Positions 1 through 8,494 of a stretch of DNA of 64,000 bases are shown here, piece by piece; positions within the stretch are counted from its first letter, which is position 1; each line of letters opens with the position of its first letter. The notes beneath the pieces were generated by a model. The model did no database searches. It was not told where the DNA came from and was given only the letters and a program-made list of their open reading frames with translations. The DNA is from Phycisphaerales bacterium (GTDB lineage Bacteria > Planctomycetota > Phycisphaerae > Phycisphaerales > UBA1924), in contig JABWBB010000006.1 of assembly GCA_013360675.1 (NCBI GenBank), forward strand, positions 1-64,000. Direction: 5' to 3'. The position numbers were made by a program, and so were the translations under genes.

Positions 1-1
1 G

Positions 2-187
2 CACGAGCCGCCCCCCGCGTCGCCCGGGGCGTACCGCTACGTGGCGAGCGTGACGGGCGGCACGACGACGCTGGGCTTCGAGCCCGCGCAGGGGGGATTG
101 CAGGCGCACTATTTGACGCGCTGGATCGCGACGAGCGGCACCCCCGGGCCGTGGAGCGAAACCGCCAGCGCGACGGTGGCGGCGTAA
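2..187 (+). CDS. C-terminal end of an unidentified protein (partial)
   Basis: This is an open frame from the left edge to a TAA stop at 185-187, giving 61 residues. The start lies outside the window. The readable part is rich in Thr, Ser, Gly and Ala and has scattered aromatics (GAYRYVASV near the start, LTRWIATSGTPGPWSE near the end). This looks like the last strands of an extracellular beta-sandwich, such as a fibronectin-III-like domain, but the fragment is too short to name a family. Codon use matches the rest of the window. It reads toward the restriction-modification gene on the opposite strand, and about 190 bases of non-coding sequence separate the two. Confidence 0.7.
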   Translation, partial: HEPPPASPGAYRYVASVTGGTTTLGFEPAQGGLQAHYLTRWIATSGTPGPWSETASATVAA

Positions 188-358
188 GGGGCGCGCGTGA
201 CGGGGCAAGGCCATATCACGCCGCCCGCTGGACCCGCTGCGCGGGAAAGACCGGCACCGATGATTGTCGTCTTTGCCCCAACGGGGCGCGGGACTGTCGC
301 CTCGGGTGAAGCCGACGCTTCGCGACCGCAACCCGAGGAAACCGTCTCGATGCCTCGC

Positions 359-379
359 CCCTGCCCCGGAGGGGCAGAG
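359..379 (-). terminator. Hairpin just after the restriction-modification gene
   Basis: CTGCCCC and GGGGCAG form a perfect 7-bp stem around a 3-base loop (362-378), starting 4 bases past the stop codon of the minus-strand gene. There is no T-run, so intrinsic termination is only a possibility. Confidence 0.35.
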
Positions 380-381
380 GA

Positions 382-3300
382 CTATCGCGCGGACGCGAGG
401 CCCGACAGGTGGTCGTAGGCCTCCAGGATCATGTCGCCCTGCCCGCGGCGTTCCCACGCGCGGCCCGAGTCGTCGCGCTGGTCCTCGGCGATGAACCCCG
501 TGCCCGTGAAGGTGCTGAGCATGTATTCGGCGTCGGCACGCCCGATGCCGTAGAGGATGAAGTAGGCCGCGTCGAGTTCGGCGCGGAGTTCGGCCCGCTC
601 CTGCTCCTTCCAGACGTGGACGCCGTCGCCCCGGCTGCCCTTGAAGTCGCAGGCCTTGGCGAGCGGGAGCATGTCCTCGGCGGTGCAGGAGAGTTTGAGC
701 ACGCGCTCGCTGATCCAGTGTTCGAGTGTTTCTTTCTTCGACCAGGGGCACTTGTCGTCGTAGGTGTCGGGGGGGAGCGTGGGGAGTTGCTCGACGATGA
801 AGAAGTTGAGCGTGACGGCCCCGATCTTCTGCCGCGTCACGTAGTCGAACACAAACGAGTTGAAGTTGCCGAGCAGGCAGGATTGGCGGCGCGGCTCCGC
901 GTCGCTGAGCATGAGCACGAACTTGTTGGTGATGGCGGCTCGGGGCACGAACGAGGAGATCATGGTCCGCTCGTTGGTTGCGCTGGTGATGTCCTTGAAG
1001 CCCATGAACCATGGCTTGTTGCCGGGTTGATCGGCCATCGTTTTCTCTACGACGTCCTCCGCCACCCACCACCGGGGCAGGACGGCGAACTCGGGGTTGG
1101 CGTGCTGTACGAGCGACGTTTCGGCCTTCTGGCCCTGCCGCACCCAGTTGTCGTCCTCGACCACCACGCTCGCGGCCCGGTGGTCGAAGGCCTGCACCAT
1201 CTTGGCCTCGTACAGGGGCAAGGCCCGCTTCTTGGCCGTGCTGTAGATATTGCCGCGGAGCGTGTAGCCCTTTTTCTCCCAGACCTTGGCCGTGTGGAAG
1301 TGTCCGGCGTCGTTGGTCTGGTCGAACATGCGGAGGAACTTGATTCCCCATGGGTTGCCGCCCTGCCTGCGGTTCTCGTCGATCAGAATCGGCACGCGCT
1401 GGTAGATGGCGCGGGTCAGGTTCGCGTCCCGCCGGGTGCGGAAGATGGGGCAGGTCTTGGTGTTGGGGTTGAGGAGTTTCATGTCTGCCGCGGTGAGGGC
1501 GATGTGCTGCTGCCTGTTGCTCTCGGCGACTTCGTCCACGTCGCGAGCGAAGAACACAAAGTCGGCTTGTTCGGTCTGTTTGTCGCCGCCGCCAAAGACG
1601 AGCGCGGTGAACTTGAACGAGCGATGGACGTCCTCGAAGTGGCCCTCTTTGTTCTCAAAGTCGTAAAGGCTCACCAGGGCCTTGCGGTCCATGAGGTCGT
1701 TGAAGAACCCCTTGGTCGTGTCGTCGGTGGCGATGCCCGAAGGCACAAGCAACCCCGCCATACCCGCCGGGGCGACGATCGAGCGGGCGAGTTCGGCGAA
1801 GAGCATGTAGAGATTGAGGTCTCCCTTGCCGGTGAGCGGGTAGCGGTTGGTGCCCCGCGCGTAGTCGAGCATCTTCTGTGCCCGGTCGCGGGCGGCGAGG
1901 TACGACTCGTGCAACTCGGGCGCGGCCGTGGGCATGGCCGCGATCCGCTTCTTGCGATCGGCGGCGCTGACGGCCTGCGCCGTCACGGGGTCGGTCAACG
2001 AAAAGAACTCGCGGTCCTGAACCTTCACCCGCTCCCACGGCGGATTGCCGATCACGCAGTCAAAGCCGCCCGGCTTCCCCTTGCCGAACACACGTGGAAA
2101 AGCCCTGGCCCAGTCCAGGGCGTGCGGGTCCACCGCGGGGTCGGTCACCAAGGAGTTGCCGTGGACGATGTGCGTGGACAGGTCCATCAGCGTCTTGCCG
2201 ACGCGGGCCGAGCGGATCCAGAGGGCCAGTTGCGTGATCTCGACGCCCTCGCGCGAGAGGTCCACGCCATAAAGGTTGTTCGAGAGGATGAGGTCGGGGA
2301 TGGCGTCTTCGATCGCGGCGAGTTCGGCGGCGGGGACACCCGCGCCGCCCAGGCCGTGGACGACGGCCTTGTAGTGGGCGTCCATCGCGTCGTAGGCGCG
2401 GATCAGGAAGGCCCCCGAGCCGCAGGCGGGGTCGCAGATCGTGAGCGACTTCAGGCATTCGAGGCAGGCCGTCCAGTAGGCGCGGAGTTTTTTGGGATCC
2501 TGCGCTTCGCGGGACTCGGGATCGACGTGGTGTGACGTGGCGAGCGCCGCGAAACGGTCGCGGACGAGCGCATCGACGGTGCGCTCGACGATGAGGCCGG
2601 TGAAGGCCGGGGGGGTGTAGTAGATGCCAAAGCGCTTGCGCTGGGCGCTCTTGGGCATCTTGGAGAGGGGAGAGTCGTCGTCGGCGCTGGCCGCCTTCGT
2701 GCCCTTGCGCTTGACGGGCTTGGCCGTCGCCGCGGCGTGGCCGTTGCCGTTCGCGCCATCGACCGCGCCCTTCAGGGCGAAGAGCCCACCGACGCGGAGT
2801 TTCTCCAGTTCCGTGATGGAGCGCTCAAAGAGGTGTCCGAGGACTTCGACGTTGACTTCCTCGGAGAAGTCGAAGTCTCCAAAGCCCTTGAAACCGATGG
2901 TCCACGGCTCATCGTCGAGGTCGAGGTCGTCGATCTCCGGATCGGCGGCGAACAGCCCGCCGTTGAATGCGTTGATGAAGGGCTTGACGCTCCCGCCCTT
3001 GTCCACGGCGTGGAAGAGCCCGAGGAAGTTGTGCCAGCGCGGATTGGTGACGCGGCTGAACGCGGGCAGGGAGGTCGCCGCTCGCTCCAGGCATTTCTCC
3101 GGCAAGAGACCGCGGTCCTCGCAGAAGGCGATGAAGATGATGCGGTCCATGAGTTTCTGGGCGATGCGGATGGCCTCGTCGAGCGGCTTGCGCTCGACCT
3201 TGTTCAGGTGCTCGATGAGGCGGAGCCGCTGGAACTGGTACGACTTGTACAGGTCATCGCCGACGTCCTTCTGCCGCTTCTGGGTCTTTTCCAGGAGCGC

Positions 3301-3987
3301 CGCGGCGCGGGGTGCCTGCCCGAGTGACGAACGCAAGAGCCCGCCGCGCTCGAAGAGGGCGTAAAACTCGTTGAATCGGCCGCGGTCGCGCAGTTCCTGG
3401 AGCGTGAACTCCTCGTACGCGAGATTGCCCTTGCTGCGGTGGTAGAGGCGGATGGTGGAGAAGTTGGAGACAATACCCCACGGGCATTCGGGCAGGGCGT
3501 TGAGATAGTCCCAGCACTGTTGGACGGCGGTGCGGCCGTTGGACTTGTCACGGTCGATGTCGTTGTTGGCGTCCTTGAGTTCGACCACGACCGTCGGGCT
3601 CTTGGCCCCGGGGAAATCGCCCAAGGCGGCGTCGGCGGTGCCGATCCCGGGCACGGTGAACTTGTGCTCCAGTTGCCAGCCCTTTGGGGATTGCGTCTTG
3701 ACGGAATACCCCAGCCCTTCGCCGAAGAGTTGGTCCAGGAACTGGGTGTCGATCGAGGTTTCTTTGTGCTTGGCGAGATGGCCGGAGGTCTCAAGGTCGG
3801 CCCATCGGACGGCGATGGCGTAGGCCTTGTCCTGCGCGGCGCCGGAAAGTTGCTGGTTGGCGGCTGCTTCAACGATGTACTTTGGGATGAAGAGCGCCCG
3901 CTGACGGCGGATGCGGCGATCAAGCGCGCGTTCGTGCTGCTCGAAGAGTCTGGGGTTGGCCTGTTCTGCCGCCTTCTTTTTCGCCAT
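382..3987 (-). CDS. Type IIG-like restriction-modification enzyme (nuclease and DNA methyltransferase in one chain)
   Basis: This 1201-residue protein appears to combine DNA cleavage and adenine methylation. An N-terminal nuclease-like segment has a PD-(D/E)xK pattern: Asp119 in GIGTADAAL and Glu136-Leu-Lys138 in VVVELKDAN. The methyltransferase core has SAM motif I, DPACGSGAF, from Asp519, and the N6-adenine/N4-cytosine catalytic motif NPPW at 648-651. The C-terminal third resembles the target-recognition region of Eco57I/TaqI-type enzymes. The open frame runs on to 4500, but the upstream part has arginine/glycine-rich shadow composition. The ATG at 3987 (MAKKKAAEQ) gives a sensible N-terminus. 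No separate HsdS, helicase or BREX/DISARM gene is nearby, so it probably acts alone. The recognition sequence cannot be read from the DNA. Confidence 0.88.
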   Translation of the reverse strand: MAKKKAAEQANPRLFEQHERALDRRIRRQRALFIPKYIVEAAANQQLSGAAQDKAYAIAVRWADLETSGHLAKHKETSIDTQFLDQLFGEGLGYSVKTQSPKGWQLEHKFTVPGIGTADAALGDFPGAKSPTVVVELKDANNDIDRDKSNGRTAVQQCWDYLNALPECPWGIVSNFSTIRLYHRSKGNLAYEEFTLQELRDRGRFNEFYALFERGGLLRSSLGQAPRAAALLEKTQKRQKDVGDDLYKSYQFQRLRLIEHLNKVERKPLDEAIRIAQKLMDRIIFIAFCEDRGLLPEKCLERAATSLPAFSRVTNPRWHNFLGLFHAVDKGGSVKPFINAFNGGLFAADPEIDDLDLDDEPWTIGFKGFGDFDFSEEVNVEVLGHLFERSITELEKLRVGGLFALKGAVDGANGNGHAAATAKPVKRKGTKAASADDDSPLSKMPKSAQRKRFGIYYTPPAFTGLIVERTVDALVRDRFAALATSHHVDPESREAQDPKKLRAYWTACLECLKSLTICDPACGSGAFLIRAYDAMDAHYKAVVHGLGGAGVPAAELAAIEDAIPDLILSNNLYGVDLSREGVEITQLALWIRSARVGKTLMDLSTHIVHGNSLVTDPAVDPHALDWARAFPRVFGKGKPGGFDCVIGNPPWERVKVQDREFFSLTDPVTAQAVSAADRKKRIAAMPTAAPELHESYLAARDRAQKMLDYARGTNRYPLTGKGDLNLYMLFAELARSIVAPAGMAGLLVPSGIATDDTTKGFFNDLMDRKALVSLYDFENKEGHFEDVHRSFKFTALVFGGGDKQTEQADFVFFARDVDEVAESNRQQHIALTAADMKLLNPNTKTCPIFRTRRDANLTRAIYQRVPILIDENRRQGGNPWGIKFLRMFDQTNDAGHFHTAKVWEKKGYTLRGNIYSTAKKRALPLYEAKMVQAFDHRAASVVVEDDNWVRQGQKAETSLVQHANPEFAVLPRWWVAEDVVEKTMADQPGNKPWFMGFKDITSATNERTMISSFVPRAAITNKFVLMLSDAEPRRQSCLLGNFNSFVFDYVTRQKIGAVTLNFFIVEQLPTLPPDTYDDKCPWSKKETLEHWISERVLKLSCTAEDMLPLAKACDFKGSRGDGVHVWKEQERAELRAELDAAYFILYGIGRADAEYMLSTFTGTGFIAEDQRDDSGRAWERRGQGDMILEAYDHLSGLASAR

Positions 3988-4293
3988 AGAGGTGTTCCGC
4001 GTCTTTGCTGGGGGCTTTCGGCGGCATCGTAACGCGCCGAGTCGGAGGATGTGTGCGAAGAGTTTGCCAATGCCCGGGCTGCCGCCCCCCGGCACCCCCC
4101 GTCCGGCGATCATGGAACGCGGGGGATGTGACGATGCGGCGCGTCGCCGGATGAACGGCGGATGAAGCGCCGACCGTCCGGCTAAACCTCCGCGAGGATC
4201 GCGGCATGCCCCGCGCGGGCGAGCCCGCGGGCCCGCATTCCACCCCGCCCAATCAACCCCCAATCCCCTAAGCCTCTCTACAATCCCGCCCTC
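3988..4293. other. Divergent intergenic region, no gene seen
   Basis: This 306-base stretch separates the divergently transcribed restriction-modification and carboxyltransferase genes, so both promoters should lie here. The only weak match is a TACGAT -10-like hexamer on the minus strand at 4026-4031, without a good -35 partner. The open frames crossing it are arginine/proline-rich shadows. Confidence 0.6.
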
Positions 4294-6066
4294 ATGAGCA
4301 CCGCCGCCCCCACGTCTCCGATCGCCGACTTCGCCGCCGAGTTCCGCGCCACGCAGCGCGTCCTGCGCGAGGGGGGCGGCAAGGCCGCCATCGAACGCCA
4401 GCACAAGAAGAGCCGCCTCACCGCCCGTGAACGCATCGCCCGCCTGATCGACCCGCCCGCCGTCACGCCCTCGCCCGACGCCAAGCCGTCCGCCGGCCAT
4501 GCGACTGCCCCCGCCTCCGGCGCGGCGTCAACCGCCTTCGACCCCCACGCCGACGAGATCCCCGGCTTTCAGGAACTGGGCCTCTGGTGCGCCCACGCGA
4601 TGTATGAAGAGCACGGCGGGGCCCCCGCCGCGGGCGTCGTCACCGGCATCGGCCGCGTGCAAGGGCGGCGGTGCATGATCATCGCCAACGACGCGACGGT
4701 CAAAGCCGGGGCCTTCTTCCCCATGACCTGCAAGAAGATCATCCGGGCCCAGACCATCGCCATGATGGCCCGCCTGCCGCTCCTCTATCTCGTCGACAGC
4801 GCGGGCGTCTTTCTGCCGCTGCAGGAGGATGTCTTCCCCGACACCGACGACTTCGGGCGCATCTTCCGCAACAACGCGGTGATCAGCGCGGCGGGCATCC
4901 CCCAGATCGCCGCCATCATGGGCTATTGCGTCGCGGGCGGGGGCTACCTGCCCGTGCTCTGCGACACGCTGCTCATGACCGAGGGCTCGGGGTTGTACCT
5001 CGCCGGCCCCGCGCTGGTCAAGGCCGCCATCGGGCAGGAAGTCACCGACGAAGAACTCGGCGGCGCGACGATGCACGCGAGCATCAGCGGCACCATCGAC
5101 TTCAAGGAACCCACCGACGAGGCCTGCATCGATCGCCTGCGCTCGCTCGTGGCGAAATATCACCACGCGGCGGCGACCACGGAGAAGGCCGCCCCCGGCG
5201 GCGCACCCTTCCGCGACGTGCGCGAGGTCTACTCGGTCTTCACCGACAAGCCCGGCACGCAGTACGACGTCAAGGACGTCATCGCCACCATCGTCGATGT
5301 CGGCGCCGCGGGCGACACGCTCCAGCCTGATTTCGACGAGTACAAGGCCGACTATGGCCAGTCGCTCGTCTGCGGCTATGCCCGCATCGGCGGGCACGCC
5401 TGCGGCATCGTCGCCAACCAGAAGAAACTCGTGCAGCGATCCGTCGCGGGCGGCAAGACCGGCCCGACCAAAGCCGTCCAGATGCCCGGCGTGATCTACG
5501 ACGACAGCGCCGACAAGGCCGCCCGCTTCATCATGGACTGCAACCAGCGCAAGATCCCGCTGGTCTTCCTGCACGACACCACCGGGTTCATGGTGGGGCG
5601 CGACAGCGAGCAGGGGGGCATCATCCGCGCCGGGGCCAAGATGGTCAACGCCATGGCCAACTGCATCGTCCCCAAGATCGTCGTCATCATGGGCGGGTCC
5701 TACGGCGCGGGCAACTATGCCATGTGCGGCCGGGCCTTCGACCAATACCTCTCGTTCGCCTGGCCCAACGCCAAGTGCGCCGTCATGGGCGCCAACCAGG
5801 CCACGGGCGTGCTCACGACGATCGAAGAGGCCAGCCGCAAACGCAAGGGCGAGCCTATCGACCCCGAGACGCACAAGGCGATCTACGCCGCCATCCACGC
5901 GGCGTACACCGAGCAGGCCGACATCCGCCACGCCGCCGCCCGCGGCTGGGTCGATCGCATCATCGAGCCGCACGCGACCCGCGAGGAACTCATCGCCGCC
6001 CTCGCGAGCGCGGCCCAGGGGTGGGACTATTCGCCCGCTTTCAAGACCGGCGTGCTGCAGACGTAA
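4294..6066 (+). CDS. Acyl-CoA carboxylase carboxyltransferase (beta) subunit
   Basis: This 590-residue protein belongs to the carboxyltransferase family of propionyl-CoA, methylcrotonyl-CoA and geranyl-CoA carboxylases, which move CO2 from carboxybiotin to an acyl-CoA. Two crotonase-like halves are visible. The N half has LLYLVDSAGVFLPLQEDVFP and GYCVAGGGYLPVLCD; the C half has FLHDTTGFMVG and VVIMGGSYGAGNYAMCGRAF. The spacing and the FRNNAVISAAGIPQ stretch fit methylcrotonyl-CoA carboxylase beta (MccB) best, but the substrate cannot be fixed from sequence alone. About 45 extra residues rich in Ala/Pro/Thr/Ser (about 52-82) interrupt the usual N-terminus. No biotin-carrying alpha subunit or acyl-CoA dehydrogenase lies in this window. 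A small membrane-protein gene follows after 12 bases. Confidence 0.92.
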   Translation: MSTAAPTSPIADFAAEFRATQRVLREGGGKAAIERQHKKSRLTARERIARLIDPPAVTPSPDAKPSAGHATAPASGAASTAFDPHADEIPGFQELGLWCAHAMYEEHGGAPAAGVVTGIGRVQGRRCMIIANDATVKAGAFFPMTCKKIIRAQTIAMMARLPLLYLVDSAGVFLPLQEDVFPDTDDFGRIFRNNAVISAAGIPQIAAIMGYCVAGGGYLPVLCDTLLMTEGSGLYLAGPALVKAAIGQEVTDEELGGATMHASISGTIDFKEPTDEACIDRLRSLVAKYHHAAATTEKAAPGGAPFRDVREVYSVFTDKPGTQYDVKDVIATIVDVGAAGDTLQPDFDEYKADYGQSLVCGYARIGGHACGIVANQKKLVQRSVAGGKTGPTKAVQMPGVIYDDSADKAARFIMDCNQRKIPLVFLHDTTGFMVGRDSEQGGIIRAGAKMVNAMANCIVPKIVVIMGGSYGAGNYAMCGRAFDQYLSFAWPNAKCAVMGANQATGVLTTIEEASRKRKGEPIDPETHKAIYAAIHAAYTEQADIRHAAARGWVDRIIEPHATREELIAALASAAQGWDYSPAFKTGVLQT

Positions 6067-6078
6067 GGATCACCGCAG

Positions 6079-6573
6079 ATGCCCTCGGATCGCGCGATCA
6101 AGCGTGCGGAGCGGGATCTCCAAGCCGGAGATTTCGGGAGCGCCCGCCGAAGGCTTCTGTCTCGGATTCACGCGGGCGGGTTTGACGAGGAAGTCTGCCG
6201 CCGGATCGCCAAGATTTCGATGGACATGAAGGATCCGATCGAAGCGGGTCGCTGGTTGTTTCTTGTCCCATGTTCCGAGCCCCGCGAACTCGAGTGCATC
6301 AACGATTTCACTCGATCCTGTGGCGAACTCCGTGAGCAAGTCCTCGCGTGCCTGCCCCGCTGCATGACGACGCTGCCACCCGATCGACTGCCCGCCGCGG
6401 CAGCGGCACGACTGGCCGCGTGTCCGACCGCGCCGAAGACGTCGTCGAGTTTCAAGGAAAAGATCTACGTCGGGCGGCCATGGGCGGGGCTTGGCTGCAT
6501 GGCCGCGGTGATCGTGATCGTGCTGCTTGCCGCTTTCGGGCTCTTTACGCTGATAGGCATACTCATCGGATAG
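6079..6573 (+). CDS. Small C-terminally anchored protein, DUF6584-like
   Basis: This 164-residue protein starts 12 bases after the carboxyltransferase and is probably co-transcribed with it. Residues 1-60 are helical and TPR-like: AERDLQAGDFGSARRRLLSR, then ISMDMKDPIEAGRWLFLV. That pattern of a short repeat followed by PxxAGRW resembles the DUF6584 family. One hydrophobic segment at about 139-162 (MAAVIVIVLLAAFGLFTLIG) ends the protein, so the N-terminal part should be held on the cytoplasmic face as a tail-anchored domain. It has six cysteines. No enzymatic motif is visible and no function can be assigned. Confidence 0.75.
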   Translation: MPSDRAIKRAERDLQAGDFGSARRRLLSRIHAGGFDEEVCRRIAKISMDMKDPIEAGRWLFLVPCSEPRELECINDFTRSCGELREQVLACLPRCMTTLPPDRLPAAAAARLAACPTAPKTSSSFKEKIYVGRPWAGLGCMAAVIVIVLLAAFGLFTLIGILIG

Positions 6574-6697
6574 CGCCGCCAGATTTCCAATGTGTGCGAG
6601 AATGCCGTCAGGCGGCTTCTGACGCATGCACGCAAGTTCCCCTAGACTCTTTGCGTATCGAACTTTGCAGATGCTGGCCCTGCTGCTGAGGTGAACT

Positions 6698-7684
6698 ATG
6701 CCGGAATCGGCACCCACTCCACGACAGGAACCCGAATCTTCAACCCCCGCCCCCTGGCTCATCGCCGCCTGGCCGGGCATGGGCAACGTCGCGATCATCG
6801 CGGCGGGCTATCTCGTGCAGCAACTCGGGCTCGAGGGCGTGGCCGAGATCAGCGCGTCGAGCCATTTTGACGTGTCGCAGGTCGAGGTGAGCGACGGGCG
6901 GATCGCACCGCCCCGCCTGCCGCGCAGCGTCTTCTTCCGGGGCAAGGCCCCGCCGGGCGGGCGCGAGTTGATCGTGTTCCTGGGCGAGTCGCAGCCGAGC
7001 GTGGGGGGGTACGCCTTCGCGCACCTGCTGCTCGAAAAGGCGATCGAACTCGGGGCCGAGCGCGTGGTGACCTTCGCCTCGATGGCCTCGCAGTTGCACC
7101 CCAGTTCCGCTCCCAAGGTCTTCGGGGCCGCCACGACGAAGGAAACACTCGAAGAACTCAAGCGCCTCGAGGTCGTGCTGCTCAAGGACGGGCAGATCGG
7201 CGGGCTCAACGGCACGCTGCTCGGGGCGGCGCACGAACGCGGGCTGCCGGGCCTGTGCCTGCTGGGCGAGATCCCCTTCTTCGGCGCGGGCGTGCCCAAC
7301 CCCAAGGCCGCCCGCGCGGTGCTCAGCGTCTTCGCCGTCCTCTCGGGCATCGACGTGAACCTGGGCGAACTCGACAAGCACGGCGCGGTGGTGGACGCGG
7401 CGTTGCTCGACCTGCTCGAACAACTCAAGGCCCAGCAGGCCCAGGGCGGCGAGGTCCCGCCATTGCCCGGTGAACCCGGCGAGGGTGAAGAACAGCCCCC
7501 CGCGGAAGAGAGCGACTCGCCCTCCAAGTTGGACAACGCCACGCGCGCCCGGATCGAGAGCCTCTTCGACGACGCGCGGGCCGACCGCGCCAAGGCCGTC
7601 CGCCTCAAGAACGAACTCGACCGCCTGGGCGTCTTCGAGCAGTTCGAGGACAGGTTCCTCGATCTCTTCAAGCGCGGCGAGTAA
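6698..7684 (+). CDS. PAC2 family protein (proteasome-assembly-chaperone-like)
   Basis: This 328-residue protein has a PAC2 domain over about residues 18-235. It opens with PWLIAAWPGMGNVAIIAAGYL, the usual start of the family, and contains the conserved stretches VSDGRIAPPRLP, LIVFLGESQP and GGLNGTLLGAAHERGLPGLCLLGE. PAC2 proteins in eukaryotes and archaea are linked to proteasome assembly. The role of bacterial members outside Actinobacteria is not settled. The C-terminal part (about 255-328) is charged and helical (ARIESLFDDARADRAKAVRLK) and probably forms a coiled coil for oligomerisation. No proteasome genes are nearby. The gene is convergent with the OmpH-like gene, 26 bases away. Confidence 0.85.
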   Translation: MPESAPTPRQEPESSTPAPWLIAAWPGMGNVAIIAAGYLVQQLGLEGVAEISASSHFDVSQVEVSDGRIAPPRLPRSVFFRGKAPPGGRELIVFLGESQPSVGGYAFAHLLLEKAIELGAERVVTFASMASQLHPSSAPKVFGAATTKETLEELKRLEVVLLKDGQIGGLNGTLLGAAHERGLPGLCLLGEIPFFGAGVPNPKAARAVLSVFAVLSGIDVNLGELDKHGAVVDAALLDLLEQLKAQQAQGGEVPPLPGEPGEGEEQPPAEESDSPSKLDNATRARIESLFDDARADRAKAVRLKNELDRLGVFEQFEDRFLDLFKRGE

Positions 7685-7710
7685 GCCGCGCCGCGGGTCT
7701 TACCCTCGCC

Positions 7711-8415
7711 TTACTTGGGCGTCGCCGCGGGAGGCTGCTCGGCGGCGGGCTCAGCGACCGGCATTGCCGCGGGGGCCTGCGTATCGGGCGTCGGCAGGGC
7801 CACGTTCTCCAGCCCGAACTCTTTGAGCAGGCGGTCGGTCAGGTCGTCCGCCGGGTCGGCCAGCACCACGGGGCGACCGAGCATCTCCTGCACCGCGCCG
7901 GGCACGCTCGTCGAGCGGATGCCCGTCGGGTCAAGTTTCGTGCTCACCACGTGCGAGTAGCCCATGCTCTTGGCCAGCGTCTGCGCCTTCTCGACGACCA
8001 GGCGGTACGCCTCGGTGAGTTGCTGCGTGTTGGCCATCTCGATCTGGTTCTGCTCGGTCTGCTGGGCCTGCTGCAGCGCCTGCTCGTTGGCGTAGTACCG
8101 CTCCTCGAGTGCCTTGCGATCGGGCGATTCGGAAGGCAGCGCGCGGGCCATGTTTTCGATCTCGGCCCGCGTGGCGAGCATCGGCTCGAGCTTCTTGTTC
8201 GCCGCCTGCACCGACGCCTCACGCGCCGGGCGATAGCGATCCGAGATGAAGAGTCGCTCGACGACATTCAGGATGTCCGCCGTCGCGATCCGCACGGGCT
8301 GCGCCTGGGCCGAGCCCTGGGCAACGGCGTCGGCGCCGATCCCGTTCCAGCCCAGCGAAAGACCGATGGCCGTGGCCAGCCCGACATAGACAATCGCACG
8401 CTCGAAATGCCGCAT
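7711..8415 (-). CDS. OmpH/Skp-like periplasmic protein
   Basis: This 234-residue protein starts at ATG 8415 (MRHFERAIVYVGLATAIGL). It has an N-terminal hydrophobic segment that is probably a signal peptide ending near GADAVAQGSAQA, then VRIATADILNVVERLFISDRY, the usual OmpH entry. A long charged coiled coil covers about 50-150 (KALEERYYANEQALQQAQQTE). The C-terminus is a Pro/Ala-rich tail. Skp/OmpH proteins chaperone outer-membrane proteins. A bamA or lpxD neighbour, usual for skp itself, is absent, so the exact role is open. The gene is transcribed away from the M29 peptidase gene, with 79 bases between starts that include a perfect GGGCGTG/CACGCCC hairpin at 8458-8475. Confidence 0.78.
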   Translation of the reverse strand: MRHFERAIVYVGLATAIGLSLGWNGIGADAVAQGSAQAQPVRIATADILNVVERLFISDRYRPAREASVQAANKKLEPMLATRAEIENMARALPSESPDRKALEERYYANEQALQQAQQTEQNQIEMANTQQLTEAYRLVVEKAQTLAKSMGYSHVVSTKLDPTGIRSTSVPGAVQEMLGRPVVLADPADDLTDRLLKEFGLENVALPTPDTQAPAAMPVAEPAAEQPPAATPK

Positions 8416-8494
8416 GGGTATGCTCCGTGTGAATAGAACGGGCCCACTGTAGGCCCCGGGCGTGGGTGCACGCCCGTCACCGCGAAAGGCCCCC

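Noticed and set aside
3988-4500. N-terminal extension of the restriction-modification frame upstream of 3987
   Set aside because: The in-frame residues are Arg/Gly/Ala-rich shadow sequence lying over the divergent region and the start of the carboxyltransferase gene. The family-like part begins at MAKKKAAEQ.
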